Source of the DNA: Lingula anatina | Taxonomy: Eukaryota > Brachiopoda > Lingulata > Lingulida > Lingulidae | Direction: 5' to 3' | Length of the DNA: 62,000 nt | Assembly: GCF_001039355.2 (NCBI RefSeq) | Contig: NW_019775455.1 | Coordinates: 16,629-78,628, forward strand | The notes under the pieces: generated by a model | What the model saw: the letters and a program-made list of their open reading frames with translations, nothing else | What the model was told of the DNA's origin: nothing | Database searches by the model: none | Shown here: positions 41,501-58,261 of the stretch, in pieces | How the letters are laid out: each line of letters begins with the position of its first letter | Position numbering within the stretch: the stretch's first letter is position 1 | Position numbers and translations under genes: made by a program

Positions 41501-42633
41501 ATCAAAAATTTTAAAGAGCAAATAGCCATATAAATAAAATATATCTGGTAGTAGATATGAAAACTTTTTGGAAGCTTTTTCAGTTACATCTATGTTATAA
41601 TCCCTTCGATGTGCCTAACCTTGCTAGTGGTGCAGTATTACCTCTCTGGTTATATTTATAGCCTTATTTTTCAGTATTTCTCTAGTATTATTATTTCCCC
41701 TGTGCAATATAATTTTATTGCATAGCAGGGTTTACAACTTGAGCTGGCTTGAAGGTACAAAGTGTTCACAATTGAAAGGCCAAGCCATACTTTATCCATG
41801 TTATGTTTTATTTTCTCTGTGATTATTTTTTGGGTTTGTTGCACATTTGTCTGTTAGCACTTTATCTTTCTTTCAGTTTTCTGTTTTATTGATTGCAGAT
41901 TATATGCAATAAAGATAATCAGTTTCATTTGTTGTGATGACTCCATTTTGTTTCTTCCATGTAACTCTTAGCTAATTGAAGATTTGTCTGAAACCAGCTG
42001 TACAAATTAAAAAATAAAAATAAAATTACCATTTAAAAATTATTCATTAGTTGGACAGTGATGTGAAGTCAATCCAACCAATTATATACGAGATAAAGCA
42101 CAATTAAGATAGTGTTTCTCTGCTTTATAAATTTTTTATAAATGTACAGCTTAGATAAAATTATAGCAGGCTGATATGAACAAAATGTTTCTTAAAACAT
42201 TACTCTTGGTGGTCTTGATATCATGAAATGTGTTTCTAACTACTTTGAAACATGATATACTCTTGACTTGATCTCATGTAACAGTTAAATTGCTTGATCC
42301 TGTCAATATTTCACAAAATCTGGAAGTACATGAAAATTACTAAAAAAAAAAAAAAAAAAAAAAAACTCCCAAAAAGTACTCATTTTAAATATTCCCCAAT
42401 AACAAAAAATTTTAACAGCTGTATCAATATAAACAATCTTTGTTCAATCTACAAACTAACAGAAAATGAAATTCCCATAAAAAATAAAAAATTAAAGATC
42501 TTTTATCCAGTAATGCCTTTAATATGAGTATTGTTATGTGCTTTGATGATAATGAAAAAAAAATCACTAATAATAACAGTATTGGCTTTGGAATGAATGG
42601 CAGCTGTTTATCTAACATCCAGGGCAGCATGTT
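38541..42633. other. Convergent intergenic region STARD10/PDZD11 (right)
   Basis: Counterpart of 9329..13403. It includes a T-run at about 39240..39269, an AATAAA for STARD10 at 38652..38657 and an A-run near 42343..42364. No additional gene is recognised. Confidence 0.6.
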
Positions 42634-45391
42634 CTACTGGGTGGCACTCCGAAGTGGACGTATCTTGCCATATGTTCTATCATAACCTAAAGAAGAATAC
42701 AATATGTGAGCAGAGCCCTAGCATGATGGGAGTTTGAAACTTAAAATTAACAAAATCAAAACTATTTAAGAAAATATCATTATTAACTTAAAATCCCTTT
42801 CATCACAAAGAATTTTATCAACTTCGTAATTCACTTCAACACAGAATAATAGATGCATCAAACAATTTCAATTCCCATACTCCAATGTCTCTCCAAATAC
42901 TGTCATCAGGGAAAGAAGCTATCGGTGTAATAGTGTAAAACTCTGAATTTAAGTTTATGTGAAGAATCTATTATTGAAATCTGTTCATTGACCTTTCCTT
43001 TTTTAGGGATGGTAATCTTGGGTAGGTTTTTCTTCTTTTTGCTTTGCCAAATTGCCGCTCATTCTGGGTTCCCATGCCTGGATTGATGTAACAGGATCAA
43101 TCCATCTCCAAGGGTTTTTTTTTTGCTAAATTGCTTTCAGCTTAAGCAGCTTATATGTCTGGCACGCCTACTGTAGCTGCTAAACGATAATTAATTACCC
43201 CCTAGCAGCTTCAGTAGGCGTGACAGACATCAAAGCCGCTTAAGTTGATTGCAATTTAGCAAGAATCCCCTTGGAGATAGACTGAACCACAGTTGGTACG
43301 ATAGGGTCTGGAAATGGTCCCTTATTCATCACTTTCTCCTAATGGTTTAAATTTAACTAAAACAAGTCAAATCAACCTTATTTTATTTAGCCATTTAAAG
43401 TCAGTTAAAACATTTGGTTAGAAGGCCGAGTGTTAGCGCTACCCCAGATAATGTGAAGGTTAATCTTACTGTAACAATACTCACCATATGGAAAATATCT
43501 CACAGTCAATTGCACATCCAAGTTTCTTTTTAAAATTTTTACAGCCTGAAAAGTGAACATGTATGTCAGTCATTAAGATATATTGCCAAATGTTAATGTT
43601 TTTAAAACTTTATTCTTTCATATTAGTATCTTAAATAAATTAAGCTCAAGACTTCTGCATAAAATAAGGCATTCTAATCTAAACACAATAAAACTACATC
43701 CATCAATTTTCAGCATTTACTGATTTGAATCTACTCCTAAATTTAAACAAAACACTATATAACAAAATTACATCAACTTTATAGTTGCTGTTTTATAAAT
43801 CTGGTCTTCATTTCTACCACCAAATAATCCCAAAGTGGGATAAAACAATTTCATACTGACCTCTGCATGTTCAACATTCAAGAAGTCTGCTTCATTAACA
43901 GTTATTATCTGAAAAAATTAATGGAATGTCTTCATTTATGTTTTTTACTCATATGTGTGTATTATTTCATCTTTTCTTTAATTCATAAGCCCACCATGTT
44001 TATAACTGCAGAAGTAAGACATAAATAAATTGTGGCATCTTTTTTTTAATTAGATCAACTTAATATAAAAATAAATAAAGAGACTAAAAATATCCAAGCT
44101 TTCTTCAAGGATGAAAGAAAGTATGTTGATACCTGACCACAAATTAAACTAAGGTTGTTTTTAATTCATTCTCAAAACAGGTTTATAGCTGAATTTCTGG
44201 ACATTTTAATCCCTTTATTCATTTATCTTTATCTAAATTTGATCAATAAAAAATGGCACCATTCACTTCTTTCTTACTTTACAAACAGAAAGTAATGCAG
44301 TGGACTTACATATTCCTGAATCAATGTATGTAAAACAAGCAAATAGCAGTTGTCCTAACAGCCAGGCTTTTCCCAGCAAACCGTCCAGCTGTCATTTGGA
44401 CAGCCTCCATTTGGATTCACTAAATGGCCGATATTTTCAAAGATGGCCAGACGGCTTATGAATTTTTTTAGAAAAAATGATTACTTGGACACCCTGAAAT
44501 TTTGTAGGCAATGAAAGGTGATAATTTTGGACGGCCTGTACCCCCAATCTTGGGAAAAGCCCTGCTTAACAGCAAATCTCACCTGGTCTCCCTCCTTCAG
44601 TCCTAGTCTCTGTGCATCCGTGTTGGGAAGTACCTTCAGATTTATATGAAAAATATTAAATAATTAAAAAAGAAAAAAATTAATCAATTTTTACCTACTG
44701 AACAGGGTTACCTTAATAAATCAGAAAATGCAGAGCATAAAAACATTCAGGAGTTTATCATGTAACGGCAAGAAAGATAATTAAGCACAAAATAATCATA
44801 ATAATGACTAAAATTGAAAATATACATAAATAGAAATGTATTGGCATCACATTCATTTCATATTATACAATTATTGACTTTGCTTTGGGTCAGTATGTTG
44901 TCTTGCTGATTTATATTTTATTGATATCAAAACAATGGGACAACCTCAAGTTATCATGTGTGTGACTGGTTGGAACATTATCAAACAATTGGGTAGGGGC
45001 GTCAAAGTAGATATTATGTTTTTTGGTGGGATCTGGGAGGTAAATATGTAATTTAACCACATAGCAAATCCCTGAATACAACATCGTACTCTATGCCAAG
45101 TATATAATAAACACCTACATTGTATTTTATCAAAATTTGAGATTTCTATAGAAATGGATTTTTGAGACCTCTTGCAGATCAAGAAATTTGCACCATTTCT
45201 AGTGATAGAGATTTGATTTGTTACCTTTGATATATAGATTCCACAGTTGTGTTCTCTACCTCCTCTTACATTAAAACCAAGCTGAAACAAACAAAAGTAA
45301 ATGTTTAAAAAAAAGTACAAGTGATAAATTTTTCACACTCTCTGAAGTCTTAAAAGACCTCATGATTGTTTATCAGTATAAAGTAGTATCT

Positions 45392-45447
<56 letters not shown>

Positions 45448-46230
45448 TAATTTTATTATTCTACAGGGATATACACAATCTACATGTATATGTTAACACA
45501 TTTTCTCCAGTGATGGGCAAAACTTTAATAGCCATTTGCATAATATCTATAATCAAATTGAATGCAAGTGAAATCACCTGATCTGTAGTTTTATTTCTTC
45601 TGAGTTTCAGAGCTCTTGGCAAAAACTTCCTGAGATCATTATTGTAGTCTGGGTGATTCTGTCTCTATAAGAGTTAATATGACAAATGTTAACATGTAAA
45701 TATGCAAATTTGCTGCACACAATCAAAGAAAATTAGAAGCAAATATCTGCTTTCTCATATAGTAACTTTATTCTGATTAAGTTACAGTTGTAGCGGTAGC
45801 CTTTTTCATGAAATATAGCAGTTTACATCACTGGCATTAGTTTGCTGCTTTTTTTATTTTGCACTGTTTTTGAGTTTCAAGTGACTTAAATGTATTTTTT
45901 TCACATGACAAAAGAACAAGTTAAACACTACAAATCTGGTAACTTAGCTACAAAATTACCACAGATAATTCAAGTCAGATAACTGTACCAATACCCAATG
46001 CCAGTAACTCAATACAGTACAGTAAGTCATTAAGTGAACTGATACAATTTCCACTAGTGTTAAACTTGGCTGTCATGTCTAGATTACTCTAACTGTTACC
46101 ATACACATTAAGAGGTGATTTGTTTTGCACATACCTCATCTAATGGTATCCATTTAGGCGGCAGTTCATATGCTGGTAGTTCTGCCTGAATCGTTTGATT
46201 TTGCTGTGCCGGCTGTGGTTCCCCCTGCAT
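42634..46230 (-). CDS. PDZD11: PDZ domain-containing protein 11 (right copy)
   Basis: Second complete PDZD11. Minus-strand exons: 46135..46230, 45578..45664, 45225..45281, 44583..44633, 43861..43908, 43485..43545 and 42634..42686. Exon lengths are identical to the left copy and give a 150-residue frame, with the same PDZ loop LGFNVRGG and the same end PLRSATQ. The upstream ATG available in the left copy is out of frame here, which supports the MQGEPQPAQQ start. Introns differ from the left by insertions, including palindromic copy E in intron 6. Confidence 0.95.
43063..43323. mobile_element. Palindromic MITE copy E, right arm only
   Basis: About 260 bp in PDZD11 intron 6. On the minus strand it starts AAGGGACCATTTCCAGACCC, and its centre has GGGGGTAATTAATTATCG between AGCAGCTTCAGTAGGCGTG-like arms. 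It closely resembles copy F at 57719 and forms a subfamily with it. It is absent from the left arm at the matching place. Confidence 0.8.
45394..45446. repeat. AAT trinucleotide microsatellite
   Basis: Counterpart of the TTA run at 6432 in the left arm. The adjoining sequence up to about 45560 differs from the left and includes a short match to 41477..41500 (AACACATTTTCTCCAGTG). Confidence 0.85.
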
Positions 46231-46501
46231 CTTGTTGACAACCGGAAGACATTGGGTACGCTTGAGACGATCATTAGAAAAAGCTTGGCACAGGGAGATA
46301 AATGCAGAAACTTTAGTTATATATATATGCAAATGAATGCCTAATGGGATTATGGTTACATAAAGATTATTGTTTTTGTTCATCAAATGAACACCATTCA
46401 TTTGATGGGTTAATATTTCGATATCATATGGGCTCTTCGCCCAATACTGATTCCTTGTTTTATACACAACAATTCGACCTTTTCCTGTACAGCCTTCCAA
46501 C
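46231..46501. promoter_or_regulatory. Divergent RPS3A/PDZD11 promoter (right)
   Basis: 271 bp between the two start codons. The pyrimidine tract CCTTTTCCT at 46478..46486, about 16 bases before the RPS3A ATG, fits a 5'TOP start and implies a very short 5' UTR, as is usual for ribosomal protein genes. Confidence 0.65.
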
Positions 46502-49554
<3,053 letters not shown>

Positions 49555-49679
49555 GCTGTTTAATTATCTCAATAAGAACATTAATGATGCAAACATAAGA
49601 ATGAAGAGACTTCCTGTTTCCCGAATTCTATGAATGATGTAAAAGAGTATCTTAATACATCAGGAATAAAAAAAAATTG

Positions 49680-51807
49680 AATAGAGGATATTCTGACTTT
49701 TTTGATATATTGACGTACACAGTTGCATAAAAAAAGATGTCCAATATAGTGTCTTTTTGTTTAAAAATTACAATGTTGCTGCCGTAAACTTTAAATAGTG
49801 CTTTAAAGTTTAGATACCATGTGTAACATCTGTGCTACAAATATGCGGACATCGGCGTAGATATACACGTTCTTTAAAAAATCAAATTTTGAACCTAACT
49901 CCCCCGAAATATGACTTTAAAAATACCCATGTAAGGACCATTTTCCTCCAAATGTCGCCAATTTTTACCACGTACTGCAGCGTGCACCTCAATTTGTCCG
50001 TAGTTGCCTGATCTCATTAGTATCAGAGCTCGAATATGGTTTTTATCCTCGGAACATTGCGTCTGCAAGAAATCAGTACTGTGAGCATGCGCGTCATGTA
50101 CTCTGTACTTGCTACTGTAGTCGCCCTGAAAATGGAATGAATTTGGGGGGAGGGGGAAGAGATAGAAAAATTAGATTTGGATGAACATTGTCTTATGTCA
50201 GTTCCATGTGGATGAAATGTATTCTCAGTTACAATTTCTGATCATTTGTTTACCCGCAAAAAGGGTTTTGACACAGGTTTTCAGTATCCAACGGAAGGCT
50301 CGCCAAGGAGGATGCATTAGCTTAGCACGTATTTTATGGTCACGTATGGAACGAAAACCCCCAAGATACATACTGGGTAGTTACCCTTGTTTCTTGTCTT
50401 TACATGCCAAAAAAAAAAAAGGAAAAATGTCAAGATTCACTTACCGCTCAGTGTACTTTTGTTTAACCCTTTCGGACACAATATCTTCTGATCACTGTAT
50501 GCCGTCGCCGTTCTACCCATCTGTTCGCTCTATAACAAAACCATATTTTCTTTTATTTGAAATTAACTTCTTGGCTTTGTTTGATAAAAAGAAAAATCGG
50601 GAAAACAGGATTCAGATAATCATTTCATCAGCTGTGCAATATGGATAGCCTTATTCCTTGATGAAGATGCTCTAGATAGACATCGAAATATTGGATCTTA
50701 ACACTATTTCAACATTAGCTGTTGACTCAAGAAAAATTTACTATTTTGAAATTAGGGCTTAACTGTTTACTGGAATGTACCTGTTTATGTTTCAGGGAAA
50801 AAAATGAACCATGGATATGACTTTTTTTCTGTTAAGTGTCAGTATATTTGCCAATTTAGTTTTTTCGGTCTTATATTTGTTTCACCTCCATTGTGACAAT
50901 GTCGCAAGTTTTAATATGTACTGAAAATGATTGCTTTATATTTTCTAGAGAATATCACCTCTAACACAATATCATTCAGTAGACCTTTTTTCAACCAAAG
51001 CGCGTTACATTTCGACGATGCAATCTGCCTTCCTTTGTACACATTCACGTGATTTAAATTGATTATGATTTTTTGATAAGGGAAGAGAAAAACTTAATTG
51101 AGTCTGTAATAAGCATCATTTTAACTAAAGCCAATAAACATTACTTTGTCACCCGTATCAGAGTATGAAAAAATCCAGAAAATGAAATCGGACAATTTTC
51201 AATTGTTTTTAGATCATTATATACTCCAGTTAGAGGAGAACATGTAGTATTGGAGGGTCTATCTGTTAAGGGTATTTTCAACACCCTACTGATCATAACC
51301 ATATTATGAAAAAAAAGGAGGAAAAAAGACTATATTCAGGAAGGGGTAAGGGCGTTCAGTTCCCAATCATTGCAAATACTCTATAAATCTATATATGTTC
51401 AGGTAAACTTGCAGAAAAATATCACTATATGTGCAGGCCTTGGCAGACCAGTAAAAGGAAACGCAACAATTTGTACATGCTTCCGTACTATTGTCAGACA
51501 CACAAGGAAATGAAGAACTAACAATCCATTTGTCATCGTTTGCTACATTATTTGATTATTAAATACGAACAAAATAAGTTAATAATATTCTCCAAAATGG
51601 TTTTATTAGTAATATATAAAGTATTGATTGAGATGTTCTGAAATTGAATTGGCTTCATGTTCAAAATAATAGATTTATGGGTAACTAAATGCAAATTAAA
51701 AGGAAAGTGAAACAGGCCTGGTAGAATGAGTGAGGCGTTCGAAAATCTCCATTAATTACCGCACATAAAATTTGAAAAGCACTAATTGTCACTAATGAAT
51801 CTGCACC
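49680..51807. other. Intergenic, downstream of right RPS3A
   Basis: Counterpart of about 1..2180. No gene recognised. The longest frame (50181..50648) is not supported by its left-arm partner. Confidence 0.6.
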
Positions 51808-54800
51808 CCCCCCCCCGTCCTCGCCCCTCACCCCTATCATTCACTTCATCGCTGTGCATTCGTATTTACACTACCCTCAACAAATTGATCTAGATTTCTG
51901 ACTGTACCGTAGAAAAATGATATAGGGTGATGGAGGCCATATGGCATATTGCCCAGAAGACCGAGTCACTTTGAAAGAGACTTTGGGGCGTTATTAAGTT
52001 CACTTTTTGCATTACGTTTGGTCCGAAATAGTTTCTGGCCATTATGAGCCTCTTTGCGCAGTCAAGAATTTCGATTTTTTAAGTAAAAAATAAATGAAGT
52101 GTAAATGCATATTCAAGTAGTACAATGCTTATCAATCGCCTCTTTTTGATCCAAAATATTCGATTCCCTTGTCTTTTAAGATCTATTAAGCCGATTAATA
52201 TGATTTGAGTTCAAGTGAGCTTTTTTTCATTTTTTAGCAATCAAAATCGTGAACTATTTGACGGGCCTGGATGTAAAAGGACGTCCTTCCCAGGGGAATC
52301 GGGGAAGGATAGAGGGACAGATCAATCCACCCCTTCTTGATTTCTATATCCAACTTTGAAGTAGCACAGAATTCTATTCTATTGTTTTCCTTGCGTTTGA
52401 GGTTAAGAAAGAACGGGCATGAAAATAATTTTGGCACATTGCATTTCAATGGGGTGGTAAGCGACTCACATAGTTGAATTACAACTTTGAAGCTCCCTCG
52501 TAATGGTATAAGACAATCGACCTGTAATAGTTGAATTAGCAAACCTGAATAAAAGTCATTTCGGCAAATGCAATCTTCTTTATGCACACGAAAAGACTAT
52601 ACGTTCCATGCTCACATTTACGAGGAAGCAATGAAACTTAATTGCAGAAATCATGCGCCATCGCCCTCTTTAAGTCTCCGTAATGGGCTTGGTTATTAGT
52701 ACAATGTAGATTGGTATGTGCACATGTCTTGGGGAAAAAGAAAAATACGTAAGACGTGTATTATTTCTGCACATGAGGGGGTTATTTTCTGCCAAATATA
52801 GTTTATTGACGTTCGTTTTTAGGGTTGTTCTTATGCGTTTTCTAGGCTAATTGATGTCATTGATAAAGAACGAAAGGCAGAAAGAAAAAATTACCACGCC
52901 CCTGCAGGAAAAAAGAATCAGAGTCTAATATTAAATCCCTATACTTTTATTAAACAATGCAGACTTAACTGCTTATTTCTGAAACAATGTCCAGAATGTC
53001 TTGAAGAACATGACTTGCAGCACGCAAATGAAATAGGCCAGCTCATGTACATTGTAGGCCTATATATATTGTACATGTGATTTTTTCAAACAGAAAGAAG
53101 AAAAGGATATCTAGTTGCAAATTTTGCCGAAGATATTTCATTTGCAAAAATTGACAACTTTGCACTTATAGATATACAGATTGAATTTTTATATTTAGAA
53201 TTCGTGCAGACCTACATCGATTTTATCGTTAAAACAGTACACATTCGCAGAACCCATTAAACCTGGTCATGTGACCCGTCTGTGAGTGACGTCCGGCCCG
53301 ACTTTTTCTGGGTCAAATTAGATTCATACGCAATATCATTTTATTCTCATTCTGCACAAAAACTGTCCTCGAACCTCTTTAAGTAACTCAGAATAAGACA
53401 AACTGTATGAGGTTACAAACTGAAGCAGGGTGCATTTTCTTGAAGCTATAAAAATATATAATATGTGGATTTCTTTCTTCGCGGAAAGAAATGTACAAAC
53501 TGTAAACAACCTATCGGGACAGTACCGAAAGGCATAGGAATTTGATTTTATTTTGAAGTGTATTTATAATACTACATTACTCAATATTTACCGGAAACGT
53601 AATGGGAAATATTTTCATGTAAACCCACTATAGGATTGTATGTGCAGACTTACTGTATATCAGAACTGAAGAGCAGGCAGAGGGATTAATTTACGGACAC
53701 CATTATGTAGCTCGGACTAGAATGGCTCCTTTAGTAAGGGGAAAGGAGCTGCCTTCTTTCTTCTTTCTTAATTTATTAATTTGAAGTTTGTTTAAGAACA
53801 CCACAAAGGATAATAAAAATGGCAACTGGAGCTAGGTAAGACGCCACTTTGTTTATCACCTCTTATTATATACGGAACTCTATGAATAATACTGGGATGA
53901 ACTTGAACTGGGCCCCTCTCTTCTTAGGTGGAAACATTTTGACATAACTGTCAGTCCAAAAACTTTTATGTATGCATTTGTTAACATCTTTATCGGTAAT
54001 GAGCAAACATTGCACGTGAATGACTGAAATTTGTTACATGCATTGAACAACAAATGTACTCTTACTCCTAGCTTTGGGATAATATGTTATTTCACTTTTG
54101 AGTTTTGAAGTTAAGAGATGTCCCAGTTTGAGATTCAAAAAACAGTTGCTTCTAAGACAAGCATATTTTATTCTATTGTGAATCAACATGTGATTATTTT
54201 GTTTATAATTACTTATTACATTAAAAACTATATGACAAATATTTCAGAAGAGGTGAATGTATGCACAACTTTCCAAAGGGACAAAATATATTCTGGCTGA
54301 ATCTAGCTGCCATTTTGAATGACCTTATTTATGATTATGTAGTCTACATGGATTTATTTAACACTGTCATTGGTATGCCAATTCTTAAAGAAAGGGTAAA
54401 GTCCCAAGTTATGACTTGCTGATGACATTGTGCTCTTGGGATTTTTACCTCACTCTTGTTTGTCAAATTAAATGGTCTCTTCACTGTAATCAGAAATAGG
54501 TCACAACCATATATAGAGTGTGTCTGTATTTTTTTCTTGTTTGCCTACATGAATGAAAAACATTGTTTGTATGGGATGATTGGATGTTTTTGGCATCACG
54601 TTTTAAATAGCAGATATGTTCTAACCAAAAAAATTGAACTCTCAGCTCTGATTTAATGCATTTTCTTAGTTATTGCAATGCACTAAATCTAAATACTTGT
54701 ATTGTCTGGATTCTCTGAGGTAAAGGATAAAAGTCAACATAACTTGTTTATTTTCATGCTTGTTATGTATCTACCATTAACCCAGTTGCCCCAGGATATA

Positions 54801-57690
54801 GCAAGAAGAAATAAGTTGACAACTTGATCATATGTTGGCCACAGCCAATTACTTTCTAATGATAATGTTCTCTCCATCTTTCAGGTATTCTTCAGCTGGT
54901 AAAATATGAGTTGGCTGTCCATTAATTTGATCAGGTTTAGATGTTTTGTCAAATGGTTATGATTATCAGTTGTTTCCAGTAGGATTATTGAGGTCATTAA
55001 CACTGATAGCTTTCTTAAGATGTTTGATTAGGGTTTGCTGATATCCTAAATGGTTTTTTTTTCAGGCCAAGGGGGTTTGGGGGGGGGGGGTTAAAACAAA
55101 ACTGCCTTTTCTGTCGGAAAAAGATTCACTCTGGGCAAAATTTGATCTTGGCACACAGGGGTTTCATGGTGAAAGGTTGTCTTAAAAAAAAAAAGACCCC
55201 TCTCCGTTGAAATCACTGGCTGTGGTCCCGTGTTTATCTCTGGTTGGGTCTATTGTCAAGGTCATCTTCATGAAAGAAGATAACCAAAATCTCCACCAAA
55301 ACCATGCATTTTCACTATCTGGGAGAGGATGGGGTGGGGATTAGTATCAAAGATGAACAACCAATGCATTGAGAGATGAGCACTGTTTGAATTTTTCTCT
55401 GGATTTTAGATAAAGTTATGATAATTTCAGTATCATGTGGTGTTATAATATAGGACAAATGGACCCTATCACAACATGCATTATACTTGATCTTTTTTCA
55501 ATTTAAGATGTGCTTGGCAGCCAGTTATATTCTCCTTGCTGTGAACCATTTTTGTCTCTTGAAGAAATCAGTGTCATATCAGGAACAGTGCTTTAAGCTT
55601 AACAAACATACTAACTAGTTATTTTGAACAGAATTTACATTGATGATCTGACAGAATCTGCGGTTTTATAGTCATTGTAAATGGTTCTAAGTTCTCCATG
55701 GAATGTGTTTTAATGGTTGATTTAAATGCTTTCTGTGTAAAGTAGCTGGGATTTCCTTGTTTGGGTGAGCTCTAGTTCTTCACGCATCCAAGGTTTACGT
55801 GTCTGTAATGCTGCATTACTCGACCAGCGATTAATAAAACATAATGTAGGGACAAAACTGTCACCAAGGTATACCTCATGTTGTTATTTGCTGAAGGTGG
55901 TTGCGTATTTTAATGAGTTAAGAAATGGCATAACATACGCACATCATTTCTGAAAATGTTCGCATTGATGTCCCGATGCCTAAGCAATTTGGTTTGTTAT
56001 CATTGTATGACGTTGGTGACGTCATTTGAGGGAGATCTAGGTGATATTTAGTTTAGATAAGTGACATGGTAGTGTGACGCTTGACATTTACTATCTTATG
56101 AGTTATTCCTTAAATGAAATTGCATCCCCCCCCCCCCCCCAACTACTTAAAATGGAAAATAGTGGCAGTTAATAATTTTTAAATTTTTGCTAAAGACTCA
56201 TATTTGGTCAAGAATGTTCATGAGTTTGGTAGATAGAGCATATGTAATAATTATTTAGCAAAAGCTGAAAATATTTCATACCGTTAGCTTGTGTCAGACC
56301 TGGACATAATCCTGCATCAAGACTGACGTGAGCCTATGTCCAGGTTGGCCACACGCTAGTAGTATATAATTATTTTCAGCTTATATTTAATAATCATCAT
56401 ATGTGACTGGTATTTGGTGTTTTCATCCACTACCTCCCATTCCCACACTTATTGCTGATTTAGCATCTCTTGATCTTCAACATCATTTTTGTTGTTTTGT
56501 CCACATTCATGTGCATCTCATTTTGGATAGCATGTCTAGTTGAATGAAGCTCAGTAGCAATTTTAGCCATCACATGTATATATTTGAAAATACCTCTGGG
56601 ACATCTTAAAAAACTCTGGATTACCTGTCCTTTATACAAAACAGACCATGGCATCATCTGAGCAGTCATGATCTTAAATAGTGTATGAGTTAAAAGAAAT
56701 CAAAAGATGTAGTACATCAACTAAATGTGAGGTTGAAGGTAAAAATATTTTCATGATATCATTTTTGTCATGTTTGTGGATGCTGTAATCAGTCATGCAA
56801 TCATGATATTGGAAGTGATTGTAATACTGGATAGGTTAGTCATCCCATCGTATTTTACATAAGTAAAGATTTTAAAATCTATTAACTGGACTAACAGTTT
56901 AGTTTGCAACATTGGGTCTTCCACACAGAGACTTAATTCAGTCTCTAGAGAACACAGGTGGAGCAGTTCTCATTCTAGTAAACATAGTCATGCAATGTCA
57001 TCATCTGGGCCAAATTGTAAGGGTCTACTGTCCAGTAATAGATTTTTAAAAAATCTTTATTTATGAGGAGTGTTTGTAATTTATGAGTTAATATCCTGTA
57101 GAATAATTACTTGGTGGTGTTCAGGCGATTAACAGCACTATAATCTGAGATAAAGAAAGAAAAAAAAATATGATGCATGAATAGCATGTTTTATTTTGTC
57201 TTTTAGTGTGACTTCTATCTTATTTGGTGGACTGTAGTTTGTAAATAATGAGGCATCTGCTGCAAATATGCTTACTCAGAGCTATAGCATATTTATACTA
57301 AGCAACATATTGTCACAAGGCCATTTACAATGTCATCATTTATACATTTACCTTTGAACTGTATTTGTTTTGGTAGTGAATTGATGTTATCTTTCAGTCA
57401 AAGATAGTCTATTGAAGCCTGATATAGCATATAGTTTTGATACACACGCTAAGCTGTCTTTTTTGATGTAAATATTGATAGATTAACTTAGTGTGAGACA
57501 TTAAATGATATTATGAGAAGTGCATTTTGACAAGTAGTTGTTTTGCCTATAATGTAAACAGCCAGAAAGCTTTGAGCTCAAGCTGTTTTGAAAGGATCAA
57601 ATTTAACTTGACAAGTTTGCCATGAGAACTTTTTGAATCAAGATAATGCTTTAGTGTTAAATAAGGTGAATTTTTAACTTGATGACTTAA
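51808..57690. other. Single-copy region without recognised genes
   Basis: Starts with a C-run right after the repeat arm. A G-run lies at about 55079..55091 and a C-run at about 56127..56142. Frames are short and show no family motif. A possible first exon at 53819 is listed separately. Confidence 0.5.
53819..53835 (+). CDS. Weak candidate first coding exon
   Basis: ATG with good context (AAAATGGC) encodes MATGA plus a split codon, followed at once by GTAAGA. A candidate acceptor (TTTCAG) ends at 54884, after which GTATTCTTCAGCTG could be a 14 nt exon before GTAAAA. No downstream exon with recognisable homology was found, so this rests on splice-like context alone. Confidence 0.15.
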
Positions 57691-58257
57691 AGGGATAACA
57701 ACTCTTCATATCAGATTTTAAGGGACCATTTCCAGACCCTGTTGTACTGTGGATAGATCTATCTGCAAGGGGATTCTTGCTGAATTGCAATCAATTTAAG
57801 TCGCTTAGATGACTGTCATGTCTACTGAAGCTGCAAGGGGGTAATTAATTATCGTTTAGCAGCTTCAGTAGGCGTGCCAGACATCTAAGCTGCTTTTAAG
57901 CTGAAAGCAATTTAGTGAGAATCCCCTAGAGATGGATCTATCCTGTTAGATCTATATAGGTATGAGAACCAAGTCTAAATTTCCACAATAAATGCATTGT
58001 AAGCAACAAATTGAAATATAATAAATTCCATTTTACCACCAAAACAGCGGTTATCATAATAATTCTAGATTCTGTGCTTGCCTTTGGACCATGTGGACTG
58101 TCATAAATGGCCACACTTAAAAAAAAAAAAAAAATGACTACTTTTGAATGTTGGAACGGATTCATTTACCATTGGAAGGTAGGGGAAAATTGATGTTTAC
58201 CCCAGGAAAATACATTTTATGGCACTTTTCACGCCAAAATGAAGAGTTGTCATCCTT
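57691..58257. mobile_element. TTAA-flanked MITE with nested insertion
   Basis: Bounded by TTAA at 57687..57690 and 58258..58261. Ends AGGGATAACAACTC and GAGTTGTCATCCT match the left-arm element at 8856..9192, and the interior shares a stretch around CCATTTTACCACCAAAACAG. The element is longer because a palindromic MITE (57719..57976) is inserted near its left end. Confidence 0.8.
57719..57976. mobile_element. Palindromic MITE copy F (nested)
   Basis: Starts AAGGGACCATTTCCAGACCC and has the central GGGGGTAATTAATTATCG. It ends near GGTATGAGAACCAAGTC. It is closest to copy E. Being inside the TTAA element, it inserted later than that element. Confidence 0.8.
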
Positions 58258-58261
58258 TTAA

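Noticed and set aside
50181-50648. A 155-codon open frame in the right arm
   Set aside because: The left-arm partner is open only over about half of it, and many residues differ (for example LCMSSPFDT against HCMPSPFYP). No family motif; probably chance.
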